Shown piece by piece: positions 34,624 to 45,458 of a stretch of DNA of 64,000 nt. Each line of letters begins with the position of its first letter. The first letter of the stretch is position 1. The DNA is from Hoplostethus atlanticus (lineage: Eukaryota; Chordata; Actinopteri; Trachichthyiformes; Trachichthyidae), in assembly GCA_034670405.1 (NCBI GenBank), contig JAXDDX010000005.1, positions 4,221,001 to 4,285,000 of the forward strand, read 5' to 3'. Below the pieces are notes generated by a model. That model worked only from the letters and a program-made list of their open reading frames with translations. It was not told the origin of the DNA and ran no database searches. The translations under genes were made by a program, and so were the position numbers.

Positions 34624-35514
34624 CGATTATCTTTTCAGCGGTGTGAAAATAGCGACTTCAGATACAGTCGTTTGATCAGTTATTGGGAGAAATCTTTACT
34701 AAACATGTCACGCCCTGGGAGACCACGGTCAGAAATACACACAGTCTGTCAGTGGAGATGCATACATGCGGTGATGTAGTGGTAAAAATGAGGGTCAGCT
34801 ATGACCTCAAATTCAAGTAATTAAGTTATTAAATTAACAGTAAAAAAAGAGACACCTATTGAAAATGCCTCTACCAGAACCTCTCTAACTAGAGTCCAGC
34901 GTATGGGTCTGTCTGTGGCTATGTAATTGTGTAATTTCATATATAGAGAGATTAGCAGCACCTTTTTGTGAATAAAACCCAATGGAAGACCAGACTAGAC
35001 AGGACACGTTAGTTTAAAGCTGCACTCCACATGTTGGCGGCCCCAAATGGCAGCGAGAGAAAACGATTTGAATTTTGAGGACTTTTGATACCCAGAAGTC
35101 CTGCAAGGTGACAGTCAGTGAACTGCACACATCACGCTCATGTCTGTGGTGCCTTATACCGAAGGATACCAGAGAGGCAAAAGATCTAATGTTGGTGAGT
35201 CTCTGGACAGGAGAAAGAAACCCAGAGCTGAACAACCACAAAAATGGAATAAGAAGATGCCACTTGTTGCAAAGGAATCCTGTGAAATTAAAGACGTTGG
35301 TTCAAAGGTGAACAAATAGCACCCATAGAGTTCTCCAACAAGGAAAAGCCAACGAAACCATTCATCTGCTGTACCTTTCTTATTTACAGTCCAGCAGGTG
35401 AAAATGGAAATGACTGATGAGCATCTGCATAAGTGGTGTAGTCAACCACAGTAAACAAGCAGCAACAAGCAGTTTCAGTAGTGCCTAAATGTCTAGAGGA
35501 TAGGGTTATTTTTT
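34624..35514. other. Downstream non-coding DNA
   Basis: Contains a GGTGATGTAGTGGTAAA fragment of the hAT-type MITE near 34768. Otherwise nothing recognised. Confidence 0.45.
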
Positions 35515-35885
35515 GAAGACCGATACTGTGACCAATATTTTTAGACTTAAGTAGCCAATAGCCAAGATTTTGTGCCAGTATTCAATAGCTTTACATTTGA
35601 CCATTGTTATGGCGAAACATTATTCAGAGTTTCCCCCAGAATTGTATTCTTGTCATGGTGGAAAAGCCTCTGAAACAGCAGCAGACCAATATCTGCATTT
35701 AACTAAAATTTAATTACAGATATTGATGACGCTGTGGTCATCAATATCTGTAACCCTAACCCTAACCTCATTAGAGTGCAGACAACAACCTATGTAGTAT
35801 TGATCAAATCTATAATCGATATGTAATCAAACAAAAACCATTTCCATCACATCGGAGGTGGGTGACATGACTGGATGACTGGACA
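35515..35885 (+). repeat. Unnamed dispersed repeat, copy D
   Basis: Collinear with copy A: AGCCAATAGCCAAGATTTTG, CAGAGTTTCCCCCAGAATTG, GTATTCTTGTCATGG, AAAAGCCTCTGAAACAGCAG, and later ATCACATCGGAGGTGGGTGA then CATGACTGG. Lacks the LINE-tail insert of copy A. A telomere-like CCCTAACCCTAACC occurs at about 35753. Confidence 0.5.
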
Positions 35886-36679
35886 TGCAGTTTCGACTTC
35901 CTCCTAAATGCATTTTCTCGTGAAATATGTTCAGGAAAGGATATGCTGGAACTTCTATCTACGTAGTCTGGTGTGGGAGTTACTGCAGTAGTGGATTCTG
36001 ATGTATTCTGATGTCATTTATCAGTTCCACCTAACAGAGACGTTCTAATTTTGGGATACTTTGAGTTTCTCAAGGATTTATGAGAAGTGAATTTGAATTT
36101 CAGAGTCGGTTGTTTTACAAGGAGAGGATTAGTTCCTTTTATTGAAGTGTTCAGAGATAAACTTGGCATGGTGCCTTTGTTGGTTTAAAGTTTAAGGACT
36201 TCTGAGCTTTGTTCCTGCTGTTGAATTGGCAGAGACTGACAGGAAAATGTGCGAGAGTTCCTGTAACATAAACTTGACATGCTGGCGGTCGTGAGTCAGG
36301 AGCCATAAAGATACCTTTGCGGGACGTTCCAGTTGAGATCCAGCTCTCACAGTTCTGATGTCATACAAAAGTGCTCAAGCGCTTCTACATGGCAGATTTG
36401 GGGCATAAATAAGACATAAACATAATCCCCCCCAACCCCCAATCAGTAACCAGTCCTTGTGTTGCTAAATACCTAGAAGAATGCTGCAAATGATCTCCGA
36501 TTAAAGAGGAATTTGAAAAATCAGGCCAACTTTGACCTCATGTTAACTAACTATGTTGTTGGACTTTAAACTGGAGCTTTAGTAACAGCAGTGGCACTGT
36601 CAAACCTGAACTCGCTAACAAGAAGACCTTTATTTGACGAATGAAAATTTCCCTTAGACTTGCTGTGCAAACTACAGAA

Positions 36680-37132
36680 GTTGGTGGTTGAGTGATCCAA
36701 CTAACAAATTACATTTAGTATTGTTGCTGTATTTGAGTAGCTTTTTTGTGTACTTGCACGTTATCGAGTCAGTCATTCTACTTTTCCTTAAGTTTGTTTT
36801 GACTCATTGTACATTTTGAATTATATTTGATACAGAGCACACAAGTGTTGTAGGCTCTCCGTAGGGATTGCATCAGTAACTGGTCAGTGGTAAATTGCGG
36901 TAACATTAGCAGTGAGTATTGAAGAGTACTTTGTTTATGCACTTTATTTTGTAAAGTTTAAAAGAAAAAGTGTAAAAAACAAATTCAGTAACTTTCAGTT
37001 TGAAATGTCCAACCTTTTACTTTTACTCAGGCATATTTTTACACAAGTGACATTACTTAAATACAATTTCAGCAAAGTAATTGTACTTCTACTTGAGTAG
37101 GATATTTTGATACTCTTTCCACCCCTGCCAAA
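36680..37132. repeat. Degenerate hAT-type non-autonomous element
   Basis: The right half contains CAACCTTTTACTTTTACTCA, AAGTGACATTACTTAAATAC, AATTGTACTTCTACTTGAGT and AGGATATTTTGATACTCTTT, ending CCACCCCTGCC. This is the common fish repeat whose end reads CAGNGGTGG with 'ACTTGAGTA' units. The left end is unresolved. Confidence 0.45.
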
Positions 37133-37684
37133 CGGAAAAACCTTTAGTTCTGTCATTATCGATACAAGCGCTTAACAGGAAGAACATTTTCCGCCAAGGC
37201 CTCTGGAAAAGCTGCCAAATGAATTCCAGTTATTCAAAGAGTTCATGAATGGATGGAATGATGCTCATCGATGGAATGAGGAACAAGGAATAGGGAAATA
37301 GGAATCTGGAAGCGGTGCACACTTTAAAAGTGTCAGTTTCTGTTCACACGCTGTCACCAAGTGAATCAGTGACAGGCCGCTTTACATCAGAAATTCTGCC
37401 AAACTGCCATCATCATTCACTGGCTTTCTTGCACCCTAAGGCGAGCAGCCAGCATCCCCTTGACCATCGAAGCAGGATCACCAGACCCCAACAGGTTCCT
37501 AAGAGTTCCTAAGAGTCTTTACTGGCTTCTTCATCTTCATCGGGTGCCAGCCCTGGCTGATGTGAGATTTGCGTTTCTCAACTCCTGAACTATATACCGT
37601 GATCTATTTGGCCCCTGGTCGACTGAGGACACTGACACATATGGACTACGTTTCATTTGGCTCTGTGAACTATATACACAGACT
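37133..37684. other. Non-coding stretch, nothing recognised
   Basis: No motifs or repeats recognised. The only short ORF (37315-37512) lacks support. Confidence 0.45.
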
Positions 37685-38100
37685 GTGGCAAGGTGCCACA
37701 TAACCGGGGTCCGTGACAGACAGAGACATAGGCAGTGGAGAGTTAAATGGCCAGCACGGCCGTTTTATTCACACAATAAACCCGGCCCGGTGTTGACGGC
37801 AGTTGGCGGCGTCTTCCCCGGCGCTGACGGCAGTGAAGAGTGCCGTCCTCCTCGGCGCGCGCACCTCCTCCCTCCCGGCAGGTCAGCCGCGGAGCACCAA
37901 GGCTGCCCCAGCCTGCCAGGCTTCCAGGGGCATCCCGCCCCAACCCCGACTGGTCAGCCCTTGCAGGCTGCTCCCGACTGCAATCTCCGGAGCTCGGCCG
38001 GTCGCCGCCGGCTTTGGACGCCCACTCTCCCACTCCGTCCGGATCCAGGGTAGAGTTAGTCCACCGACTCAACTCTCCCCTGGATCCAAGTTAAGCCTCA
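37685..38100. other. GC/CpG-rich island of unknown nature
   Basis: Locally very GC- and CpG-rich compared with the flanks (for example GGCGGCGTCTTCCCCGGCGC and CGGCGCGCGCACC), open in several frames on both strands, with no recognisable domain. It may be part of an old retroelement LTR or UTR; CAATAAA occurs at 37773-37779 and TCCGTGACAGACAGAGACAT lies at its left. No function can be assigned. Confidence 0.4.
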
Positions 38101-38864
38101 CCCCACCCTCCTCCCATCTGCCACACAGACATATATACAAAGGCCTTAGGCTGATGGTGGCAGCCAGGTTAGGCTACCTTAGGCAGATTACGTAAACTCA
38201 CCATGTCCTCTTCTCTGTTAAGTCATTTCAGTCCTCTTCTACCTGTTACTCTGTTTTTATGTGCTTGTTCTTGATTGTATCCTGTAACATCTATTGTCAT
38301 TTGTCATAATGTATTTATTTTTCAGCTGGCTTACTCAGGCCTGAAGTCACCTGAGGCATTCTACTTCAGCATTATACATCCTTTTGTCTATATTCTGCAT
38401 CAACTGTGTGTCAGAATTCATTAGTCTATCAATAAATAAACTTGACTTGAATCTTGACTTTTGGTATTTGGGACCAAACATAAACCCCTGAAAAGAAAAG
38501 GTCTTCCCCAGGCCCTGCTCTAGTCCCTCAACTGACTGGCCTAAAACCCCTTCCAACCTTGCACACTCAATGATCGCCCCATGCACACTCCTCAGCCATC
38601 CGATTTTCAACAGGCGGCTTGTACAGGGGCCACAGGCTACCTTTCGGGGAATTGCCTGGGCCCAAAAGATTCAGTACACCCTGATACCTTCATCCCTGCC
38701 AGAGATGTACTGGTAGCTTTGAGCAGATGACCCAACTTCACGCATCCGGCCTCACGCAAGGCTAGCCAGTTTGTGAACTGGCAGAGGACAAAGTCTTTGC
38801 CTCCACAAAGCCATTGAAGAAAAGAGGCTCCTCAAATAGCCCAGGATTCTCAAGCAGGATAGCC

Positions 38865-38927
38865 GGATTCTCAAGGCCACTCGTGTATCTGGCGCACTGC
38901 CAGGTACACGAGTGGCCTTGAGAATCC
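38865..38927. repeat. 63-nt perfect hairpin
   Basis: Arms of 23 bp, GGATTCTCAAGGCCACTCGT+GTA (38865-38887) and the exact reverse complement at 38905-38927. The stem extends inward through one T/G pair and CTGGC/GCCAG to a 5-nt loop, GCACT. A related GGATTCTCAAG lies just upstream at about 38843. Confidence 0.85.
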
Positions 38928-39189
38928 TGCCATGCCTGCAACTCTGGCTTTTACAAAATGGTTTGCATCTCAGGCCACAGCAGTACAGGAGTCTCAGTGC
39001 CTGAAAGCCACGATCCTTGCAGCAATGTCCATGACGCCTTGGCCTCCTTCACACACTGGTAAACACAGAGCAGCAGCACGATAAATGCTGGCAGTGTCGG
39101 CAAGACCAGAAAGAGTAGAGAGAGAGACTCATACATACATAAAGAGAGCGACTCAAATACATAGAGAGAGACTCACATAGGTTTGAGTT

Positions 39190-39335
39190 TTTCCTTGTTC
39201 TCACATTGAGGATCTAAGGTTGCAGGTGTCATTTTCGTGTTTGTTTTCATTTATTCTTTTCACTTTTTGTTGGATGTTCGAGAAGCCTTTTGAGACTGTA
39301 ACAGTGATTAAGGGTTATACAAATTAAACTTGAGA
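39190..39335 (+). repeat. Diverged 3' tail of the L2-like LINE family
   Basis: GAGTTTTTCCTTGTTCTCAC, GAGGATCTAAGGTTGCAGGT and GAGACTGTAACAGTGATTAA then GGGTTATACAAATTAAA are collinear with the 3' UTR of the LINE at 48175-52460 (its last ~150 bp). An older copy of the same or a sister family. Confidence 0.65.
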
Positions 39336-40447
39336 GAGACAGAGAGCGACTCATACATAGAAAGAGAAAGTTTGAAAGGGTAATCATCCCTCCTGTCCGG
39401 CTTTTACCAGTCATATCAGGCTGACTGACTACTAGTGAGTTAATGTCTACCAGCCTGGACAACAAACACTGTCTGGCAACAGGAGATGTGTGTGTGTGTC
39501 TGTGTGTCTGTGTGTCTGTGTGCCATGTCACAGGGGAGAGGGGTAAGGAGTGCGAAAGAGATTACAGACAGCAGTTTCCATTCCCTCCCGTCTGGGTGGT
39601 GTAACCTGCCTCTGATTTTCCTGAGTATTATTAAGTGGAAAGTCAACGGTTGGGAAACAGCGCTGCCTTGGGACTGCAGAGTTGCTTTCTTCACTCTAGA
39701 GAAAGTTGTCTTGATGAAAAATCAAGCTTTAAAAAATAAAAATAAAGGTTACTTGGTGAAGAAATTCTGTACAATATTGTGTGCAAACGTTTGCAAGAAA
39801 TGTCTCCAAGTAACACCAAATTCTGATGCAGCTTACGTTCTCAAATAGTATCCTAAAAATGTACATATTATTGGAGACAGACCTTGAAGTAATGATCGCA
39901 ACATTCATAAAAACAAACGTCTGTTTTCCTACTATCTACCGCCTACCGGGATGAAGGGAAAATAGGGTCCAGGTCGAAAAAAGGTCTCAGACTTTAACCT
40001 TGCACTTGCATTTTAAGGTACAAGTGAATACAGTTAGTCTTTCTCTGAGAGGTTTTTTTTGCCTTTGAGAGTTTTCTCTTGCTAGAGTAATTAAAATAAC
40101 AAATGCATGCAATGTAAATTGAACTGAAATTTGACTTGGAAGTTGGCAGTGTAAAATTAAATGTTCTTCTCAGATAAGTACAGACAAAAAAACAAATCAG
40201 ACAGGAAACTGCTGTATGACCGTTTGAAATTCTGATGTGCTCTTTGGAGATAAACTAAAGGGAAGCGTTGCCAATGGAGATAATACTAAGCTCATACAAA
40301 CCTCTTGCAACCTCAAGGGTTAAGCTCATTCACACTGCACTGCTGTCTTATATTCAGACAATAGAATTTATTTGTTACCCTTGTACAATGTATTCTTATA
40401 TGAAGAAACAAAAATTCATACACCCAGGTGGCCTTAATATTATTTTC

Positions 40448-40448
<1 letters not shown>
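39336..40448. other. Non-coding stretch, nothing recognised
   Basis: Short (GT)n at 39487-39520 and AT-rich DNA. No genes seen. Confidence 0.45.

Positions 40449-40511
<63 letters not shown>
40449..40511 (+). repeat. (GT)n microsatellite
   Basis: GT repeats of about 63 bp with one GC interruption at 40473. Confidence 0.95.
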
Positions 40512-40514
<3 letters not shown>

Positions 40515-41880
40515 ACGCGTGTGTGTTAGCACTTGGCAGACTTTGGAGGCTGGCAGTTAAACTAATGAGATCTGGGGGCAAATGTGCCTGCATTCTGGTA
40601 GATAAGCTACATTAGTCTCAGTAGCGTGCACATACACAAACACATGAGCAAACACACACACATACATAAATGTATGTTCTCTCATATATGTACACAAATA
40701 TACACACACACACATCAAAATCAAAACAGAATGGAAATTTGGTATATAGCTCCGTCCTTTTTGCTTTGCAGTAGGAGATCTGCACTGAGCAGATCAATGC
40801 GAACACACAAGGGGAATACCTTAGATTAATGAATACATGAACATTACAAGAAGTAATACATGAATGCTCCTCTCTCTCCTTTTCGTATCTCTACCTCTAA
40901 AACCTTCCAGTCTTTCTTTCTCTCTCAATCTCTCTCCCTCCATCTTTTCTTCTTTCCTGGGATTGCAAAAGCTGACCCCTTGCTGAGCTGAGAGGCCCGA
41001 GAATTACGAGGAGCTTAGCCACTTAATTTCTCGACCCAGCATGCCCCTGGGGCTCTTAGGGAAACTTCCAGTAGGAGGACCAATAAAAGGCAGGGTGCAC
41101 TAACAGTAAAGTGACTTCATCCCACAGTAAAGTGGAGGGTGATATATGGAGCATGGTAGGAGTTGGAGGGACTCAGTGGGGGGTGGGGTGGAGACTTATC
41201 GACCAGTTTTCTTTTTGTGTCCACCATCCCCTGACTGCCATCCTTCCTTTAAAGGAATTCCCATGCGAGCCCAGCGTCTTGTCTGATGCATTTATGATGG
41301 TGTGCAGCATGAGATTCAGTCAGCCTCTATCCATGTGGATAATTATGACTACCTGTGTATTCCCACGGGAGCTGTTGGGTGGTAGGGGAAGGGGTTTGAA
41401 CATAAAAACTACTGCCTCAGCCCAAAGAAAGTTTACCCAGTTCTGCTTCAGTTTGATTGCAATGTTAACACAATCTTACACAGTGTTGGTGAAATGTTCC
41501 CGATGAACTTGTGCACAGACAGTGACACAGATAAAGAAATAGATAGAAAGTGACACTTAAAAATATGCTCTAACAGAGACGTAAGCTCACTGAACTGGAG
41601 GTGGTAGCTAGATGAAACTGTAAGGATCCTCATGGGGTAATTGGATAATTGGGTAGGTATAGAGGTCTTTCAGGTGAAAGACAGCCATATTGGTCCTCAG
41701 CTCTTGGCCAACAGTGGCTGTGAACAGCTGGTTGTCTTTCTAAATAAACAATATAACTTTGCCATCTCAATAGAACTGAATAGAGATGGTTAATTTATGT
41801 GATTTATCTGATTCTGGTTTTGTGTTTAGATAATCACAGCTTGTTAGCTAGCTAATCATAGTATCTGGTCAGCTGTCACT

Positions 41881-42060
41881 GAAATGACAAAACAGAAGGG
41901 CCTCGTGGTGATCTTGTGCTCTGATTGGTCAAAGGTGCTGTGGCAGGTGTATGTGGCATGTGAATAAGGGTGAGCGAGTCCAAAAGTGAATGTCTGGCAG
42001 ATGGAGATGTCTTTTTGTACAGCCGCCCCCAGATTTCTGAAGGAAATCTGCACCATGTCC
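41881..42060 (+). repeat. Unnamed repeat pair, copy 1
   Basis: Shares GAAATGACAAAACAGAAG, CTGATTGGTCAAAGG, GGTGCTGTGGCA, GAGTCCAAAAG, GAGATGGAGATG and TTTTGTACAG in the same order with 42675-42900. The second copy has an extra ~50 bp near its start. Non-coding. Confidence 0.6.
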
Positions 42061-42255
42061 AAAGGCCTCTAGCCATAAAATGACTAAAATGAGTCTGTAA
42101 TGTTAGTCTGGTAGAGCAGATAGCTGGATGAGGTGGGCAACTGGACATGTGTAGGTTTTGTGTCCATCATCCATCTTGACTGGTCTGGAATTGGCTGGCA
42201 TCTGGGAGGGTTGAACTTGAAGAAGAAGATATGTACCTCTTTGACTGGCATCGGA

Positions 42256-42352
42256 CTAAAATCCTTCAGTTGTTGGCCAAAAGTTGTCAAGTCTCAGGTC
42301 TCCTACCAAATGGCATCAGACCAACTTTTGGCCAACAACTGAGGGATTTTAG
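42256..42352. repeat. 31-bp inverted repeat with 35-nt spacer
   Basis: Left arm 42256-42286 (CTAAAATCCTTCAGTTGTTG onward) pairs with 42322-42352 with one mismatch. The element then runs into a direct repeat, TGAGGAACGATGCCGTTTAC, at about 42355 and 42409. Confidence 0.8.
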
Positions 42353-42354
42353 TA

Positions 42355-42434
42355 TGAGGAACGATGCCGTTTACTGTGAGACACAAGAACTGACAACGTT
42401 TAGTCTGAGGAACGATGCCGTTTACTCTGAGGTC
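42355..42434 (+). repeat. Direct repeat pair (54-bp period)
   Basis: TGAGGAACGATGCCGTTTAC then TNTGAG occurs twice, about 54 bp apart, adjacent to the inverted repeat. Confidence 0.75.
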
Positions 42435-42674
42435 TGAGGATGTCCTATTATGGACACCGTACCTTCGGCAGTTGTGGATCGTCCCAGTCCCTCTTTTTGT
42501 CCCACAGTTGAACTAGCAGGTTGGCCCTGGTCGTGTAGGGGACAATATAACCTTATTCACAAATATATACTCAATGTACATCACATCCTATGCAGGAATC
42601 TCTACAGTGCAATAATCAGAGTAAGTATATGGATCTACTACACATACTAGACATTATAGAGTAAAGTGGTAATA

Positions 42675-42900
42675 GAAATGACAAAACAGAAGTGCCTCAC
42701 GATCTGGCCTTAGCTGTGCATGCACACTCTTGAATGAAGTTGGGATGCATGTTGTGGTGATCTCGTGCTGTGATTGGTCAAAGGGAAGGTGCTGTGGCAA
42801 GTGCAAAGCACATGAGTGAGGGAGAAAGAGAGTCCAAAAGCGCGTGTCTGGGAGATGGAGATGGCCTTTTGTACAGTCTTCTAAATGCATCTGATTTGCA
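42675..42900 (+). repeat. Unnamed repeat pair, copy 2
   Basis: Direct-orientation partner of 41881-42060, with the same ordered blocks and a slightly longer 5' part (CGATCTGGCCTTAGCTGTGC). It ends near GTACAGTCTTCTAAATGCAT. Confidence 0.6.
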
Positions 42901-45227
42901 AACCAGCATGTTAACATTGCTTTGCTAACTTTGCCTGCTGGCTAGTTAGCTAGCTAACCGTTTGTTCAGGTTAACTGAGCTGGCTTTTCTCAAGCTACAA
43001 CTCAGAGTGTTTTGGAGTTAGAGACTAAAGACAAGACAGTTTATTGTGTCACAATAACCTACATTTGGAAACAAATCTACCTCCTGGACAAAGTACAGCA
43101 TATATGCGTGTATTCTTGTATCTATGCTGTTTACTACAAGAGTAATCTGTCTGCACTCCCATTTTAATAGTAGTCAAAATATGAAAATAAAAATGTGCAT
43201 TTTATTTCATTTCAGTTATATTTGGAGGCAAATAACTTTCAGTATGTTTAAGTTTTGTTATTTGTATTTATTTTGTCCTAATTCTAGTCATAGTTAACTG
43301 TAAATAATGATTCATGTGCATCTGTGCTAGGATGCGGTAAGATTCCAAATACTACAGGAGAAACTGAGGTGACGGGGAGGCAAGACCCGACCTGTCAGAG
43401 TATTCCTTAGTATTTCCACTGAAAAGAGAGAAGGAAAGAAAGAGAAAGGAGGGTGTAATGAAGAGAATGAGTGGTAAAGATGAGTGAAATTTAAATCGGA
43501 GTGTAAACAAATGACAAAAGATAAAACAGTAATCATTTTAGGTAGTCAGGAGCAAGTGAATTCATTATTTTTTGGGGGATATTTGAAGTTTAAGGGATTA
43601 AATTTGAGAGGGATTGTTTGACAGCAATTTCCTGCAATTCAGCATTGGTCCAGGCTAGAGGGGAAATAACACAAATGACACAAAAGTTATCTGACAGAAA
43701 TCCAAAAAGAAACTGTGTCTTACACTGTAAACACGTTTGGAGCGCACATGCTATTACATAAGGATAAAAGCCTACAGAAGCAGTTTGATAATCAGTTATT
43801 ACGTAAATGACTAATTGCTAATGGACAGCTGTGCATTAAACTAGCCTTAGATTTGCCAAAACGCATATGCACGCACACACACACACACACAGTAGTGAAA
43901 ACAGTGCTTGCTATAAGCTGGTAATTAGTCTTGCCACATCACACACTGGCATGTCCATTCATGGCGAGACTAAAGCGTTGCGGCTGTGGTTTGAGAGAGA
44001 ATGTTAGAATGCTGAATGGTATGACACTCCCCTCCAGCAGCCACCTCAACAGCACACAACTGTCAATCTCCAGCCACTGTCATCTCTCATAATGAAACCT
44101 TTGGTTGTAAACCTCACCTGATGATTATACCATGCTAAACAGAAAACCACTAGGTCAACGACCTTGATTCTGTCTCTTAAATCGAGGTCATTGACCCCAG
44201 AAGAGAGTTCATCTCCTTGGATTTTCTGTTGAAGTTTCTGTAGGTGGTGCTCTTTTCTTTGTCTGTTCAGCCACGGTGGCTATCGCTGTTCATGCTAACT
44301 ACCCAGTTCTTCTTCTGTTTATTGCGAACACAACAGAAATGTAAAACGCATCACTTCCTGTGCACCAGAGGAAAGACCTACCTGACCTGGTGTTCAGACC
44401 AGTAAATGGAAAAGCTTTCATAAACTGGCTATGGCTACTGAATCACTATTAGAGCAGCGAAATAGACATTTATTTACATCCAAATGTTGCAGATATTGCA
44501 GACTATTCTCTAGATTATCCTCAAACAATTTCCCACTGACGCTGTTATGAGAGTGTCTTGAATTATTAGCCACTTAATAATGAACTTTAGCAGGGACTAT
44601 TTGTTTCCTAATTACTCTCTTTGAAGATAAGAGACCACTATTCACTCTACACCGACTAGAACTGCTATAATTCTCCACACAATGATCCTTCCGTCAACTC
44701 GTGATGCCATCGCTGACCTGTCCTTTGCACCCAGTGTTATCTGTGGAATGCGGAGGGCAGTTTTTGCAATTGCCATGTGTTGTTACTTTCACATAGTTCC
44801 CTCGGCGTAGCAATCTTCCTGATAGGGCATATTGCTCTGGCATGTGTAGCTGCAGTCAGAACCCTCAGAACAGTCACCCTGCAAGAAAGAATATCACCAC
44901 ACTGTAGTAGTCACCTGACTCATGGGGTGTGTCTGCTGACTCATAACAGAAAGGCATGTATGCCAGTGTCTACATGTGCCTGGCCATTTACACTCATTGC
45001 TCTTTCAGCAGGCTTCCATCAGACAGCAACCGGTCCAACTTTGGCGCCAGTCTCTTTGAAAACTGCTCATTTCCCTTCTGTGCTTCACTTCACCCAAATC
45101 ATCTCTTTCTCTTTTTCCAGTCTGATTCTTTCAGTCTCAAATGGTTCACACTGAGGGAAGTTGCAGCGAACCAAATTAGCATTCTACATTTATCTGGTGT
45201 ATGTAATTTTAGGATCTGTCTAGACTC
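42901..45227. other. Non-coding stretch, nothing recognised
   Basis: AT-rich DNA with a short (CA)n (43874-43891). The 125- and 147-codon ORFs around 44777-45399 lack domains, and the second runs into the (TTCAG)n tract. Confidence 0.45.
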
Positions 45228-45458
45228 CGTTCAGTTCGGTTTATCTTGGTGCAGTCCAATTCAGTTCAGTTCAGATCAGTTCAGTTCAACTCAGTTCATC
45301 TCAGGTCAGTGCAGTTGTTATTTCAGTTCAGATCAGTATGGTTCTGTTCAGTCCAGTTCAGATCAGATCAGATCAGATCAGTTCAGTTCAGTTATTTAAA
45401 TTCAGATCAGTTCAGTTCAATTCAGTCCAGTTCAGCTTAGTTCAATTCAGTTCAAGTC
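45228..45458 (+). repeat. (TTCAG)n-type pentanucleotide tract
   Basis: About 230 bp of TTCAG/TTCAA units interspersed with ATCAG and CCAGT variants. Irregular expansion and decay of a 5-bp satellite. Confidence 0.9.

Noticed and set aside
35750..35766. Interstitial telomere repeat
   Set aside because: Only about two CCCTAA units within dispersed repeat copy D; too short to call.
37685..38195. Overlapping 80-130-codon ORFs in the GC-rich island
   Set aside because: Open frames on both strands are expected from high GC with few stop codons; no motif in any frame.
44777..45399. 125- and 147-codon ORFs
   Set aside because: No signal of a protein family; the second runs into the (TTCAG)n tract.
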